Source of the DNA: Iris pallida
Taxonomy: Eukaryota; Streptophyta; Magnoliopsida; Asparagales; Iridaceae
Direction: 5' to 3'
DNA length: 64,000 bases
NCBI GenBank assembly: GCA_029216955.1
Contig: JANAVB010005597.1
Coordinates: 47,966,703 to 48,030,702, forward strand
Part shown: one piece after another, positions 45,801 through 56,800 of the stretch
Layout: the number at the start of each line of letters is the position of its first letter
How positions within the stretch are numbered: the first letter of the stretch is position 1
Notes under the pieces: model-generated
The model's database searches: none
What the model was told of the DNA's origin: nothing
Seen by the model: only the letters and a program-made list of their open reading frames with translations
Program-made: the position numbers and the translations under genes

Positions 45801-46480
45801 CAATTACTTTTGTTAAAACATGGCCAAGTTATTGTGTCAATGGCTTTCGGTTCAAGTCGACAAATGCTCCGATCAGAGACAGCTTCCTGGATCTTGATTC
45901 CACGAAGAACAGTTGTTTGTGTATCAAGTCTTCGAACTACAAAGACGTCGATCCAGGAAATGATTTCTTTGGCATCTTGCGAGAGATTGTGGAGTTGTCA
46001 TATAATTATGGCAGAGAACCTGCAAATATCGTGTTGTTCAAGTGTGAATGGTTCGATCCGATTGAAAATCAAGGCTGGAAAATTGACAAGCATGGTCTTG
46101 TGGATATAAACTACAAGCGTAGATATCAAGGCTACGAACCGTTTGTCCTAGCAACTCAGGCTCAGCTCGTGTATTTTACAGCTTATCCGAGACGGGGAGC
46201 AACGAAGTCTGACTGGTGGGCAGTATGCAAGACTAAAGCTAGAGATACTTTTGATGTTGATGAAAAAGCTTACCAGGAGGACGAGCTACCTCCTGTAACC
46301 AATATTGTCGATGTGGACTCCACGGAAGTTACGCATTACACGACACATAATGTAGAAGATGTAGAATTATCCGAAGAGGAAGGCGAAGCCGACGAAGGTG
46401 AAGACGAAAGTGAAGATGAGGAGGAAGAGGAAGATGAGGTCGAGGAAGACGAACAAGATGATTATTCTGAAGATGATTGA
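42870..46480 (+). pseudogene. CACTA transposase (TNPD-like), three exons, one frame break
   Basis: Exons are 42870-45470, 45564-45663 and 45746-46480, with GT-AG introns of 93 and 82 bp. The start is the ATG at 42870. The N-terminus has the transposase-associated domain (WMYNRHPDD ... CPCVRCRNFKYH). Next come the Transposase_21 domain (MLSGWSTHGRLSCPCCM, HNLDVMHIEKNVFDNI), then DUF4218 (YRWMYPFERHLNHLKRKVKN), and in exon 3 DUF4216 (NGFRFKSTNAPI ... WFDP) and an acidic tail. A run of five C at 43939-43943 shifts the frame and yields TAA at 43947-43949; the downstream frame is otherwise open, so a single-base insertion is the likely lesion. The intact protein would cut the element ends. Confidence 0.9.
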
Positions 46481-46551
46481 GAGAGATATTATCTGGACTT
46501 AGATGTTTATTGTAGAATGTATCATCATATGTTACCTTGGTTATTATCTTT

Positions 46552-46665
46552 GTTGTACTGTCATATTTCTAGTCTCTATTATTTGTTGTACTGTCATATT
46601 TCTAGTCTCTATTATTTGTTGTACTGTCATATTTCTAGTCTCTATTATATCTTGTACTATCATAT
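46552..46665. repeat. 33-bp tandem repeat between the two CACTA genes
   Basis: The unit GTTGTACTGTCATATTTCTA... repeats with an exact 33-bp period for about three and a half copies, the last diverged. It lies between the transposase stop and the start of the second gene. Confidence 0.9.
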
Positions 46666-46678
46666 GCTGTTATCAGGT

Positions 46679-48701
46679 ATGGCAGGTCGTCGCGGACATT
46701 TGCGAGGGCCACGAGGAGGTCGGGATCATCCGGTACTTCCTACAGGTACTGCTAGGGGACGGAGTTTGCCTTCGGTACCTCCTATTGGTACCGGCTCTGG
46801 ATCCTCGTCGCCGATTACTCCTCCATATCGGACAGTAGCTGGGCCGGTTGGGACGACGTCACGTGGCATATCTCCTGGGACGAGTAGTTCCAGACCTGTT
46901 GAGAGGGCTCCCCCGTCTAGCGTTCCTGATGTTGATACGACGATGGAGACGGATGAGCAGATGGCCGAGGAGGATGCGCCGACGGCCGACCAGCATCATG
47001 AAGATGATGCGTGCGCACCTCCGGAGGAGGGGAGGACGGAGATCTGGGCCGACGGTACAAAGTAGGTATTTTGGTTTATTATTATTTTTCTTCTGTTTTT
47101 ATCATAAATTAACTTTTTTCATGAATATAATATGTATGTATAGATATCGTCCTTCAGGGGTACAGAGACGCCTAGGCGATATGCTGAGGCATAATTATGG
47201 TGGTCCCTGGATTAACTACTCTGATGCTCCAGACGAAAGGAAGAACTTCTGGTTTACGCGCTTCAAGGTTAAAATAGATTTGTTTTTAACATGAATCATT
47301 TAATTTATGCATATTATATATAACTAATAAATATTTGGTTTCGTACTGTTCTAGGATATGTTTTACTATCCGCCGCACCGGGCCGAGCAGATCGAGGGGA
47401 TGTTTCCTTCCGTCGCTGCCAAGCTGATCCGCGACTCTATCAACGATCAGAAGGATCGTGATCGTGCCGGAAAGCCGATCCAAGGTTGGATCACCCCTGA
47501 TCAATGGAATGCGATGAAGGCTCGATTCGAGGAGCCAAAGTACAAGGAGAAGTCGGAGAAGGCCAAGGCGGCTAGGCAACATGCCTCGAAGTGGTGCGGT
47601 GGGTCGATTCCGATGACGGAACATTTCCGTCGTCTGGTATGTCTTTCTCTTTTAGAAATATTATTTTAATGCAAATCCGATAAATTATTACTAAGATAAT
47701 ATATTTAATTACAGGTAAGGAAGGTCGGTAACGCCGACATGGTGACCGTCTTCCTGGCCACCCATCGGAAGGGCGGAGTCCTTATTGACGAGAGGGCCGA
47801 GCAGACCTATGTAAGTATTACAATACGTTATCTTAATTTAATACTTCGTGTCCATTTTAATATAACTTAGTAAATATGATGCAAATAAATATTCATGAAG
47901 TTAGTAAAAATAAGTACATTAATTATAAATTAGAAATCATAGAGTACTATCCATACTTTCTAGGCCGAGTATAAGAGGCTGCGGGAACGGGCGGCTGCTA
48001 GTGCACCTGATGCAGGAGAGGCCGGTACTTCCTCGCAGCCCACTCAAGCTCCGTCGGAGGACGAGCTGTGGATGACCGCCGCTGGTGGCCTCCGTAGGGG
48101 TACGTACTACGGTACGGGATCCTATGGCGCCCTAGTTGCGACCCAGTCCTCTAGGACATCTCCTGCTAGTGTGCATGGTCCACAGCCGTCCCAGGAGTCT
48201 GCCCGAGTCCACCAGATGATGGAGTCTCTCCGTGACGACCTGCTACGACGGATCGAGCAGCAGTCTCAGCATCCTACGGACGATCCTGCGCTGCTAGCAC
48301 GATTGGATGCGCTCGACCGCGGCATTATAGACCTCAGGGAGACGACTGAGAGGACAGAGCGCGCCGTTGGAGGGTTAGAGCGCACGGTGACGGAGTTGCA
48401 GACAGGACAGGTGACCATGGCCGAGACGGTGAGAAAGGCGCAGGATTCGATGGTCCAGAGCACTGGTAGAATGTTATCTATCATGGATTCATACAACCAG
48501 CGACTTACAGCGTTGGAGCATGCTGGTACTCTGGGTGCGCCTTCATCGTCGTCGACTCCGCCGCCTCCACCGCCTTCTTCTTCGACACCGACTCCACCGA
48601 CGTCACAGCCTGGCGCTCCATCTGTATCGATTTCACTTGCGGAGTATGAGGAGTTTTTACGCCTTCGTCGCGGCGGTGCCCCTCCTGCACCAGATCACTA
48701 G
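46679..48701 (+). CDS. CACTA second gene, TNPA-like protein, five exons
   Basis: Exons are 46679-47061, 47144-47267, 47355-47636, 47715-47810 and 47964-48701. All introns are GT-AG with consistent phase, giving a 540-aa protein. Its core matches the plant transposase Ptta/En/Spm family (Transposase_24): NYGGPWINYSDAP, YYPPHRAEQIEGMF, SEKAKAARQHASKWCGGSIP, MVTVFLATHRKGGVLIDERAEQTY. The N-terminus is Gly/Pro/Ser-rich with an acidic end. The C-terminus holds a likely coiled coil (ALLARLDALDRGIIDLRET...) and a Ser/Pro-rich tail ending EYEEFLRLRRGG. In En/Spm the TNPA product binds subterminal repeats and aids transposition. No lesion is seen, so the gene may be intact. Confidence 0.85.
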
Positions 48702-48997
48702 TAGTCCTAGTTAGGACTTTTATTTGTGTTTGTATCATTTTATGTTTGTGACTTATGATTGGATGTTTGTATTGGATGTTAGTTGTGTATTGGATGTTTG
48801 TGACTTATGATTGGATATTTGTGACTTATGATTGGATGTTTGTATTGGATGTTTGTATTGGAATTGTGAGTGGGGGTTTCAATGCGCTGTGATTTGGAAT
48901 TGTGAGTGGGGATTTGAATGTGTACCTATATGTGTTTTATAGAATTGTGAGTGGTAATATAGAATCTGTGTTTTATTTTTTTTTATTTTTTTTACAA

Positions 48998-49527
48998 CTT
49001 TAGCGACGTTTAGCGACGCTTACTGACGTTTAGCGACGTCGTTTTCCGACGTTTACCGACGACAAGCTGCAAATAATATATGTTTGCGACGTTTTACCGA
49101 CATTTACCGACGACTAACTGCAAAAGAGTACAGCTCTCCGACGTATTTACCGACGTCTAGCGACACTAGCTGCAAAAATGTACAGGACCATTACCGACGT
49201 CTAGCGACGAAACTCACGTCGCTATATTACCGACGAAACGACGCTAGACGTCGGTAACTATTCCAGGTTTTACCGACGTGTGGCGACTACATATACGTCG
49301 CTAATATACCGACGGAACGACGATAAACGTCGATAACTCACCGACGTACTCGTACGTCGCTGAATGTCGGTAATTGCGACGTTCAGCGACGTTTTCGTGA
49401 TCACCGACTAAGGAAACGGCGACCAAAGCTAAACGTCGGTAAATACGTCGGTGATACAGATTAGCGACGGAATTTCCTATTTTTCCGACGTTTTTGGGCG
49501 TCGCTAAAACCACTTATTTTGGTAGTG
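48998..49527. repeat. Right subterminal repeat array of the CACTA element
   Basis: More than twenty CGACGT/ACGTCG-containing motifs (TTAGCGACGT, TTACCGACGT, ACGTCGGTAA, ACGTCGCTAA) occur in both orientations up to the terminal repeat. They are expected TNPA binding sites. Confidence 0.88.
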
Positions 49528-49859
49528 ATGCTTCTAGCTTGCTGCTGGCATAGCACGTTTGGGACGCATGGCCCGCGCTGCCTTGGACTTCTTCGTACCA
49601 GCCCGTGGGGCGCATAGTACTCAGATTCCAAATTATCCTCGCCATGACAGCGAGTGAAGAACTTGCAGCCAACCCAGAAGAATACTACAACTTTTGTGGC
49701 TCGAACGGGCTCCCTGGATAATGGGCTCCCTTTTCTTTTTTTGGTGCCCCCTTCAAAGGAGACAAGAGGGCTCTATATATAGAGTGGAATGAGAGCTCTC
49801 TTCTTCTCCTTTCCGATGTGGGATTAAAAGCAAGATCCCTTTTTTTTCATGCTTCTACA

Positions 49860-49870
49860 AGACCCCCTTC
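49860..49870 (-). other. Polypurine tract of the Tat element
   Basis: The sense-strand sequence GAAGGGGGTCT lies directly before the TGTAGAAGC start of the 3' LTR, the position needed for plus-strand priming. Confidence 0.7.
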
Positions 49871-49949
49871 AAAGTTTTTAAAACTTTTGGACAAGTTTTG
49901 AAATACTTTGAACAAGAAGCATGAATGGTAGAGCTGTTTAGGTGTGACA

Positions 49950-50725
49950 ATCCTATCAGAGGTAGTATGAACGTGATAGGTTTGGGTACTTCCACTGGGG
50001 AATTTATGTGGACTTATCATCCATGGCGCACCTTGGTTTTAGGTACAGATTAATAAGTTGAGAGAGAGAGAGAGAGAACCAACATATTTACTCAGAGGTA
50101 ATATGGACGTGGTAAATATGGGATTGATGGTAGAGCTTTCCTACTCAGAGGTGATATGAACGTGGTAGGAATGACTCTGGAGGGATATACGCGGAACTAC
50201 TCAGAGGTAATATGGACATGGAAGATCCGCTGGGGATAGTGTAATCCTTTACTCTCCCTTTTTTCTTTTTTTTCTTTTTTTTTAGAAATAAAGAAGTACA
50301 CCATTTTCTTCGATGTGTTCATTTTTGCTTGTCGTGAACTTTGATGATTTGTGTGGACCTATTATCTTTTGCGCACCTTGACTTTTAGGTACAGATAATA
50401 AGTTTGAAGGAACTAACATGTTTGCTCAGAGGTGATGTGGACATGGCAATCATTGGGTTCAAATGATAGAATCATCCTACTTAGAGGTGTGATGGACGTG
50501 GTAGGAATGATCCTGGGGGATACGCTGAACAACTCAGAGGTGATGTGGACGTGGAAGTTCTGCGATCAATGTACGACAACGTAGGGGTTGTTTGTACGAC
50601 ATGTTTACTCAGAGGTAATGTGGACGTGGTAAACATGAAGGGTAGCGTCGGCTTACGTAGTATAAGATTTCGCTTTGTAGGGTGTAGAGAAACAACTCAG
50701 AGGTAATGTGGACGTGGTTGTCTTT
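49950..50725 (-). repeat. Nine dispersed copies of a ~25-bp motif between pol and the 3' LTR
   Basis: CTCAGAGGTAATRTGGAC and variants, usually followed by GTGG, occur near 49958, 50092, 50143, 50200, 50426, 50480, 50523, 50609 and 50695, all on the same strand. The spacing is irregular (about 45-225 bp). The stretch is non-coding and lies in the 3' untranslated part of the element transcript. Confidence 0.8.
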
Positions 50726-50849
50726 CTACTGAAGGAAGCCACGGAACAGCTGGGTTCCAGAAGCGGATGAGTTTGTGGAAGAAGATTGTTTGTGAATCCC
50801 GATGATTAGGCCCACAGATCCCCTTGGGGAAGTACATGTCTGAAGGATG

Positions 50850-53800
50850 TCAAGAATAGTACTTCTTTAGGAACTTACCGTTGATGGGCATCATAAACAA
50901 GTCTCCATTGGGTTTGGCGAGGCGGTAAGCACCGTTTGAGTATACCGTCTCTATGATGAAAGGTCCTTCCCACTTGGGCTCGAACTTTCCTGGTGTCTTG
51001 TGAGTTAACACCATCGGCCTCCTGACTGCCAGAACCAGGTCGCCAACTTGGAAAGTCCTCTGTTTGACCTTCTTGTTGAAAGCCTGTGATATACGGGCTT
51101 GGTAGAGTTCGATGCGTTGTTGAGCTAGGAGACGCTTTTTGTCAAGTGCCTCCAGTTCCCGCAGACGACGACGTTGATTGTCCTCTTCTGTGAGTTTGTT
51201 TGTGATTGCTACGCGGAGTGAAGGTATCTGTATCTCGAGAGGCAGTACCGCTTCGCTCCCGTAGACCAGGGAGAATGGAGTGTTGCCTGTTGGGGTCCGT
51301 ACCGTTGTGCGGTAGGCCCAAAGGCATTCGCCAAGCTTTTCGTCCCAGTCGCGTTTGTTGGATGACACGACCTTTTTGAGCAGCCTAACGATAGTTTTGT
51401 TGAATGCCTCAGCCAATCCGTTTGCTGCCGGATTGTAGGCGGTTGAGGCCACGTTCTGAATGCGATTCTTGTCACAGAACCTGCTGAAAATGTGGCTGAT
51501 AAACTGAGGACCATTGTCATGGATGATCCGCCGGGGTACTCCGAAACGGTAAATGACATGGTATTTGATAAAGCTGACCACCCTGGAGCTTTTTACTTCT
51601 GCCAGTGGAACTGCTTCCGCCCATTTAGAGAAGTAGTCGGTGATGGCCAGGATAAAACGGTGTCCTCTCGATGAAGGAGGGGTGATTGGCCCTACAATGT
51701 CCATGCCCCAGGCTTCGAAGGGCCAGGAGGCGACTGTAGGATGTAGCGGCTCCGATGGTGTATGTATGAAGTCTACATGAAGTTGGCACGCGTGGCACTT
51801 CTTAGCATATTCAACAGCGTCGGCGGCCATGGTTGGCCAGTAGTAGCCCATACGTCGCAGTCGATCTTGCAATTTAGGACCGGGTTGATAAGATCCACAA
51901 GTTCCGTCATGAGCTTCTTGAAGAGCTTCGGCTGCTTCTTCGTTGGACAGGCATCGAAGGAGGAGCCCATCTAAGGAGTGTCGGTACAGCGTTTTGGTAG
52001 CTGTATCATAGTAGAATCGAAGAGAGCGTCTCCTGACTGAGACGGCTTCCTTTGGGTCCTCTGGAAGGATTCCGTAGACAGCGAAGTCGATGAACGGGAA
52101 CCTCCAGTCTCGGACATTAACACCAGTGTTTATCGGCATGGCATGAGCCACCTGCAAGCATATGTTATTTCTGGGACAAATCAGGTCTCGGCCAGTCACC
52201 GTGACATAGTGTTGAGTCCCAAGGGGCGCTGCCAATGAGGCTGCGAGGCCAGCCAGAGCATCGGCCTCCAAGTTTTGTAAACGGGGGACATGTTCGATGA
52301 AGAACCCGGTGAAGGTTGAAATAATGTTCAACGCGACTTCATGATAAGGGATTAAATCTTCATGGCGAACCTCGTATTGTCTCCGAACCTGGTTTACGAC
52401 GAGTTTTGAGTCGCCGTAGGCTTCCAGATGGTCGACCCCCAGCTGTTGTGCGAGCTGGAGTCCCATGACGAGTGCGTTGTACTCGGCAACGTTATTGGAG
52501 CACTGCTTCGAAAGAGAGTACGCACGCTGGATGACCAGCTGATCGGGGGAGACTAAGACTACCCCCACTCCTGCGATGATTTGGCCTTTGGGGCCTGTTC
52601 TCGAAGCGCCATCGAAGAACATCCGCCAAACGGAGCTTCCTTCGGTGACGTTGGATTCTGGGACCTCATCCGGGATATCTTCATAGAGTTTTGAGGATTC
52701 TGGGATGGGGTGTGCAGCTAAAAAGTCAGCCAGAGCTTGACCCTTGACAGCCTTTTGCGGAACAAATACCATGTTGTACGGTGTTAGCAGGATTGGCCAT
52801 GTAGCCAGTCGGGAGTTCAATGATCCTGGCTTTGTCATGAGGACTCTGAGCGGATTGACTCGGGAAATGACATGAATTGTCTGACCCGAGACATAATGAC
52901 GAGTCTTCTGGATGGCAAACACCAAAGCCAAGCACTCCTTTTCGACGGGGTTGTACCGGTGTTCGGCCCCGATGAGTATTCGACTGAGGTAGTAGATTGC
53001 TTGCTCGAAGCCTGTATCGCTATTTTGAGCCAGCAGAGCGCCAAGAGAATGATCCATGGCACGGACGTAGAGGAGAAATGGTTTGCCGGCGACTGGCGCT
53101 ACCAGGACTGGTGGGCTTGTTAAGTAAGCCTTGATGTCGTCGAAAGCCTTTTGGCACTCCTCTGTCCAGACGTAAGAGACTCCCTTCTTCATGAGCTGAG
53201 TAAAGGGTTGACATCTACCGGAGAGGTTTGCTATGAACCTCCGAATATATGCCAGACGTCCCTGTAGGCCCCGAAGTTCTCGAAGGTTCTTCGGAGGGTC
53301 CATATTGAGGATGGCTTTGGTCTTCTCAGGATCAACATGAATGCCTTTCGCTGTGATGACAAAGCCCAAGAATTTGCCGCTAGAAACCCCCAGAAAGGAT
53401 TTAGCGGGGTTCATTTTGAGTTGATGTGCCCGCATGAGATCGAAGACCGTCTTCAGGTCCTGTAGGTGATCTTCTTTGAGGCGGCTCTTGACTGCGATGT
53501 CGTCAACATAGCATTCGACTGTCTTGCGAAGATGTTGACGGAAGATGGTGCTCATAGCTCGCTGGTATGTCGCACCGGCGTTCTTCAAGCCGAAGGGCAT
53601 TACTGTGTAGCAGAAAACACCCTTTGGAGTCCTGAATGACGTGTGTTTCGCGTTATCGGAGAACATCTTGATTTGATTGTAGCCTGAATACCCGTCCATG
53701 AAGGACATGCGCTCAAAGCCACATGTGTTGTCGATCATCACATCAGTGATTGGAAGCGGGAATTCGTCCTTCGGGCAAGCAGAATTGAGATCCCTGAAGT

Positions 53801-56800
53801 CGATACAGACTCGTATCTTCCCGTTCTTCTTGGTGACAGGAACGACGTTGGCTACCCAATCCGGGTGTTGTTCCTTACGGATGAAGCCGCTGGTCAAGAG
53901 TTTGTCTACCTCCTGATCGATGGCATTCATGATGTCTGGACGGAAGCGTCGCTGTTGTTGTTTGATAGGTTTGGCATCAGGTAAGATGTTCAACCTATGC
54001 ATTGCGATCTGTGGGTCGAGTCCCGGCATGTCTTCATAGCTCCAGGCGAAGACGTCGATATACTCTTTAGCCAGTTGGATTAAAGATTCTCGATCTTCTC
54101 CTTCTAGGCTTTTACTGATGAAGATGGGTTTGGAAGAAGACCTATCCCCGAGGTCGATCTGCTCGACTTCGTCTTCGGTGGAAGGTTCGCGTAACTCAAA
54201 ACGAGATTCCCATTGTTCTCCTAGGCGTTGGGCCCAGGGTTCTTCTTCGAAGGGTTCCGGCGCTTGGTCTTCGCCTTCATCTTTTTGAAGTTGTGCTGAC
54301 GTCATGTTAGCTGACAGCACTTTCCTGAAGACTGATCCGATACTGGTATCGGAATCCCAAGTCGATGCTTCGGAAGAGTGGGAATGTTCTACGTCTTCTG
54401 CATCTGAACTCTCTGGGGTTGATGGTGGCGTGACATAGCCTAACCCCCGTCGAGTCCGATTATAGTAGTCCTGTGGCTTTCCATTGGGCATCGAAAGCCG
54501 GACAGGGAGATGCCGACCCTTGCCGTAGTTTAAGCCTTTGTTGCTTTTCAGGTCGTAGCCCATCTTTTGGATGATGTGCTTTGCCATATCTGTATACCGA
54601 TAGACTTGTACTCTGCCGGTATCAGGTTTGGGCTCGATTGACGGAAGGTCCTGATGACGCTCGACTTTGCCCGAGATGATGGTGCCTTCGTCTCGGCTCC
54701 GTGGAGGGACTATGAAGACTCCTTGAGACGGGACTACTCGATTATGATGGACGGTCGTTATTTGTGTTTGCAACGACCGTAGAGCGTTATCTAATGTATA
54801 CATGGCATTCCAGTGTGGAAGACAAGAATAATGAAAAGACACTCTATTATTGATAAAATACGAGATCTTATCCCGTGGGATTATATTGTCAAAGGAGGGT
54901 ACCTCTACGTCAGCCGAGATATATTCACCAAGCTCCTCGTCTGTAAGAACTGGGGGCGGACTAGGAGAGTCCACCACAGCTTTGATTCCGGGGTCTGAGA
55001 GGGTTATATGAGCCTTCTCTGATACCTTGGATGTCTGCGACGGCTTGCCCTTGAGACGCACTTTGAGAGGCGCCTCGGCTGCGCCTCCGGTGAGTGGTGC
55101 CTTCCCTTGTAATTTTGTCACCAGGGGAGCCGATGTTTGAGGTGGCTTTCCCTTGAGGCGTATCTTCAGGGGTGCTTCGCGAGCCGGCACTTTTCCTGAT
55201 AGCTTGATGCTCATTGGAGGCACCTTCTGGGGTGGTTTCCCCTTCAGTCGGATTTTCAAGGGGGCATCGGGAGTCGTCTCAGGCTCCATGTCCGGCTCTG
55301 TTGCCGTCTCTGCCTCATCATCAGCGTCGTTGGCTTCCTCCTCGTCAATGGGTTTGTACAAGTCGAAATCGGTGAAGTAGGCTTCAATCCCTTTGAAAGG
55401 ATCGATGTCTGCAAACTCCGTCCGGATGACGCCATTAGTGGATACATACTTCATGCACTGGTGGAGCGTGGAGGGCACCACCATGTACTCATGTAGCCAT
55501 GGTCGACCGAGCAGGATGTTGTAGTTGACCTCGGCATCTACCACATAACAAGTCACCTCAGTTTTGAGGCTGCCAATATGGCACTTCAGTCGGATCTTGC
55601 CCAGTGGCTCGCTCTTGCTAGCATTGAAGCCACTGATGGTTGTATTGGAGGGCGCCAGCCGGTACATCGGGATCCCCAGCTTAGATAGCAGCGCCTTCGA
55701 GATGATGCTTAGGGAAGACCCAGGATCGATCTGAATCCGGCTCACCTTGACCGAGCCAATGTACCCTGTGTAATACAGCGGTCGGTTATGTCGGTGATGC
55801 TTGAGCAGCATGTCTTGTTGGGTGAAAGTTATGTTTGGGATAACTTCATCCGCGCAATGACAGTGCGCACAAGTAGTTGGGAGGTCTTCAGGCTGCTTGA
55901 CCTGACTGAGAAAGGATTCAGCGTCCTTCAGAGCTTCGCAGAGAGCTTCTCGGGAGTCTTTAGAAAGACGCAGGAGCTCGAACAAAGACAGGCGTGCAGG
56001 TGTACTGGCTAGTTGTGCCAGAATGTCGAAGTTGTGAGGCTTGGACAGCCCCGAAGCATTCTCCTTCCGTAGAGGTCTGTCAAAACGGGCCTCCACCTGC
56101 TTCTGCTTATTGGCTGCTGAGGGCTTAGATGGACCCTCCTCAGGGATGGTGCTAGGAGGCACCACCTCGGCGGCGGCTTCACCGGACTGGGAGTTCTGTT
56201 GTGCACGTGTTTGCACTGGAAGTGCCTCTTCTGTTGAAGAAGAGACGGTACGGCAAGACTTGATCTTCCTGCCTTTTGATTTGGAGGTAGGGCGTACCTC
56301 CGATTGAGTCACCTCGGAGACGAGGTCGGGGTGAACCCAGAGGACCTCTCCTCGAGATGTGGTGAGCGGGGTGAGTCCACTCACATTGTCACAGGTAGGT
56401 GGTAAGTTTACCACCTCCATTGTCGCCTTAGGGATGGGGACGACGCCATCTTGTGTGGTAGTTGGCGGCAAGGTGCCGAACTGAAGCAAAACCACATTGG
56501 CTGACACCGTCTTCTCTTCATAGTCGACAGAGATTACATCCGCATTGATCATGCGCTGGATGTAATTCTTGAGGACGTAACAGTCCTTGGTCGGATGTCC
56601 GACAAACCGATGGTAGTGACAGTACCTCGGGTTGTCCACTTTCCCGACTTCATCGGGCCGTTTTGGGTCCGGTAGCTTGATCTTGTCACCCTGCTTCAGT
56701 ATCTCGAAAAGTTGTAGGGTGTCGTCATCATTGAATGAATAAACCTCCTTGGGTCTCGGTGCCAGTGGAGGTTTCTGAGTAGGCGCAGATGCGCCTTTCG

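Larger units (their letters stand above)
41504..49527 (+). mobile_element. CACTA (En/Spm) transposon
   Basis: The left end CACTACTAAAAT and the complement of the right end CACTACCAAAATAAGTGG are CACTA terminal inverted repeats. The target duplication is atg (41501-41503, 49528-49530), and the Tat LTR sequence is continuous when the element is removed. Subterminal regions are rich in TTAGCGACGT/TTACCGACGT repeats. Two plus-strand genes, a TNPD-like transposase and a TNPA-like protein, are present. At 8024 bp the element is of usual autonomous length. A frame break in the transposase makes this copy probably non-autonomous. Confidence 0.95.
39403..49859 (-). repeat. Tat 3' LTR, split by the CACTA transposon
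   Basis: The LTR sequence is 39403-41503 and 49531-49859, with the CACTA element and one copy of its atg duplication between. It aligns end to end with 59468-61901. Minus-strand TATA box candidates are at 39719-39725 and 49771-49784. Confidence 0.92.
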
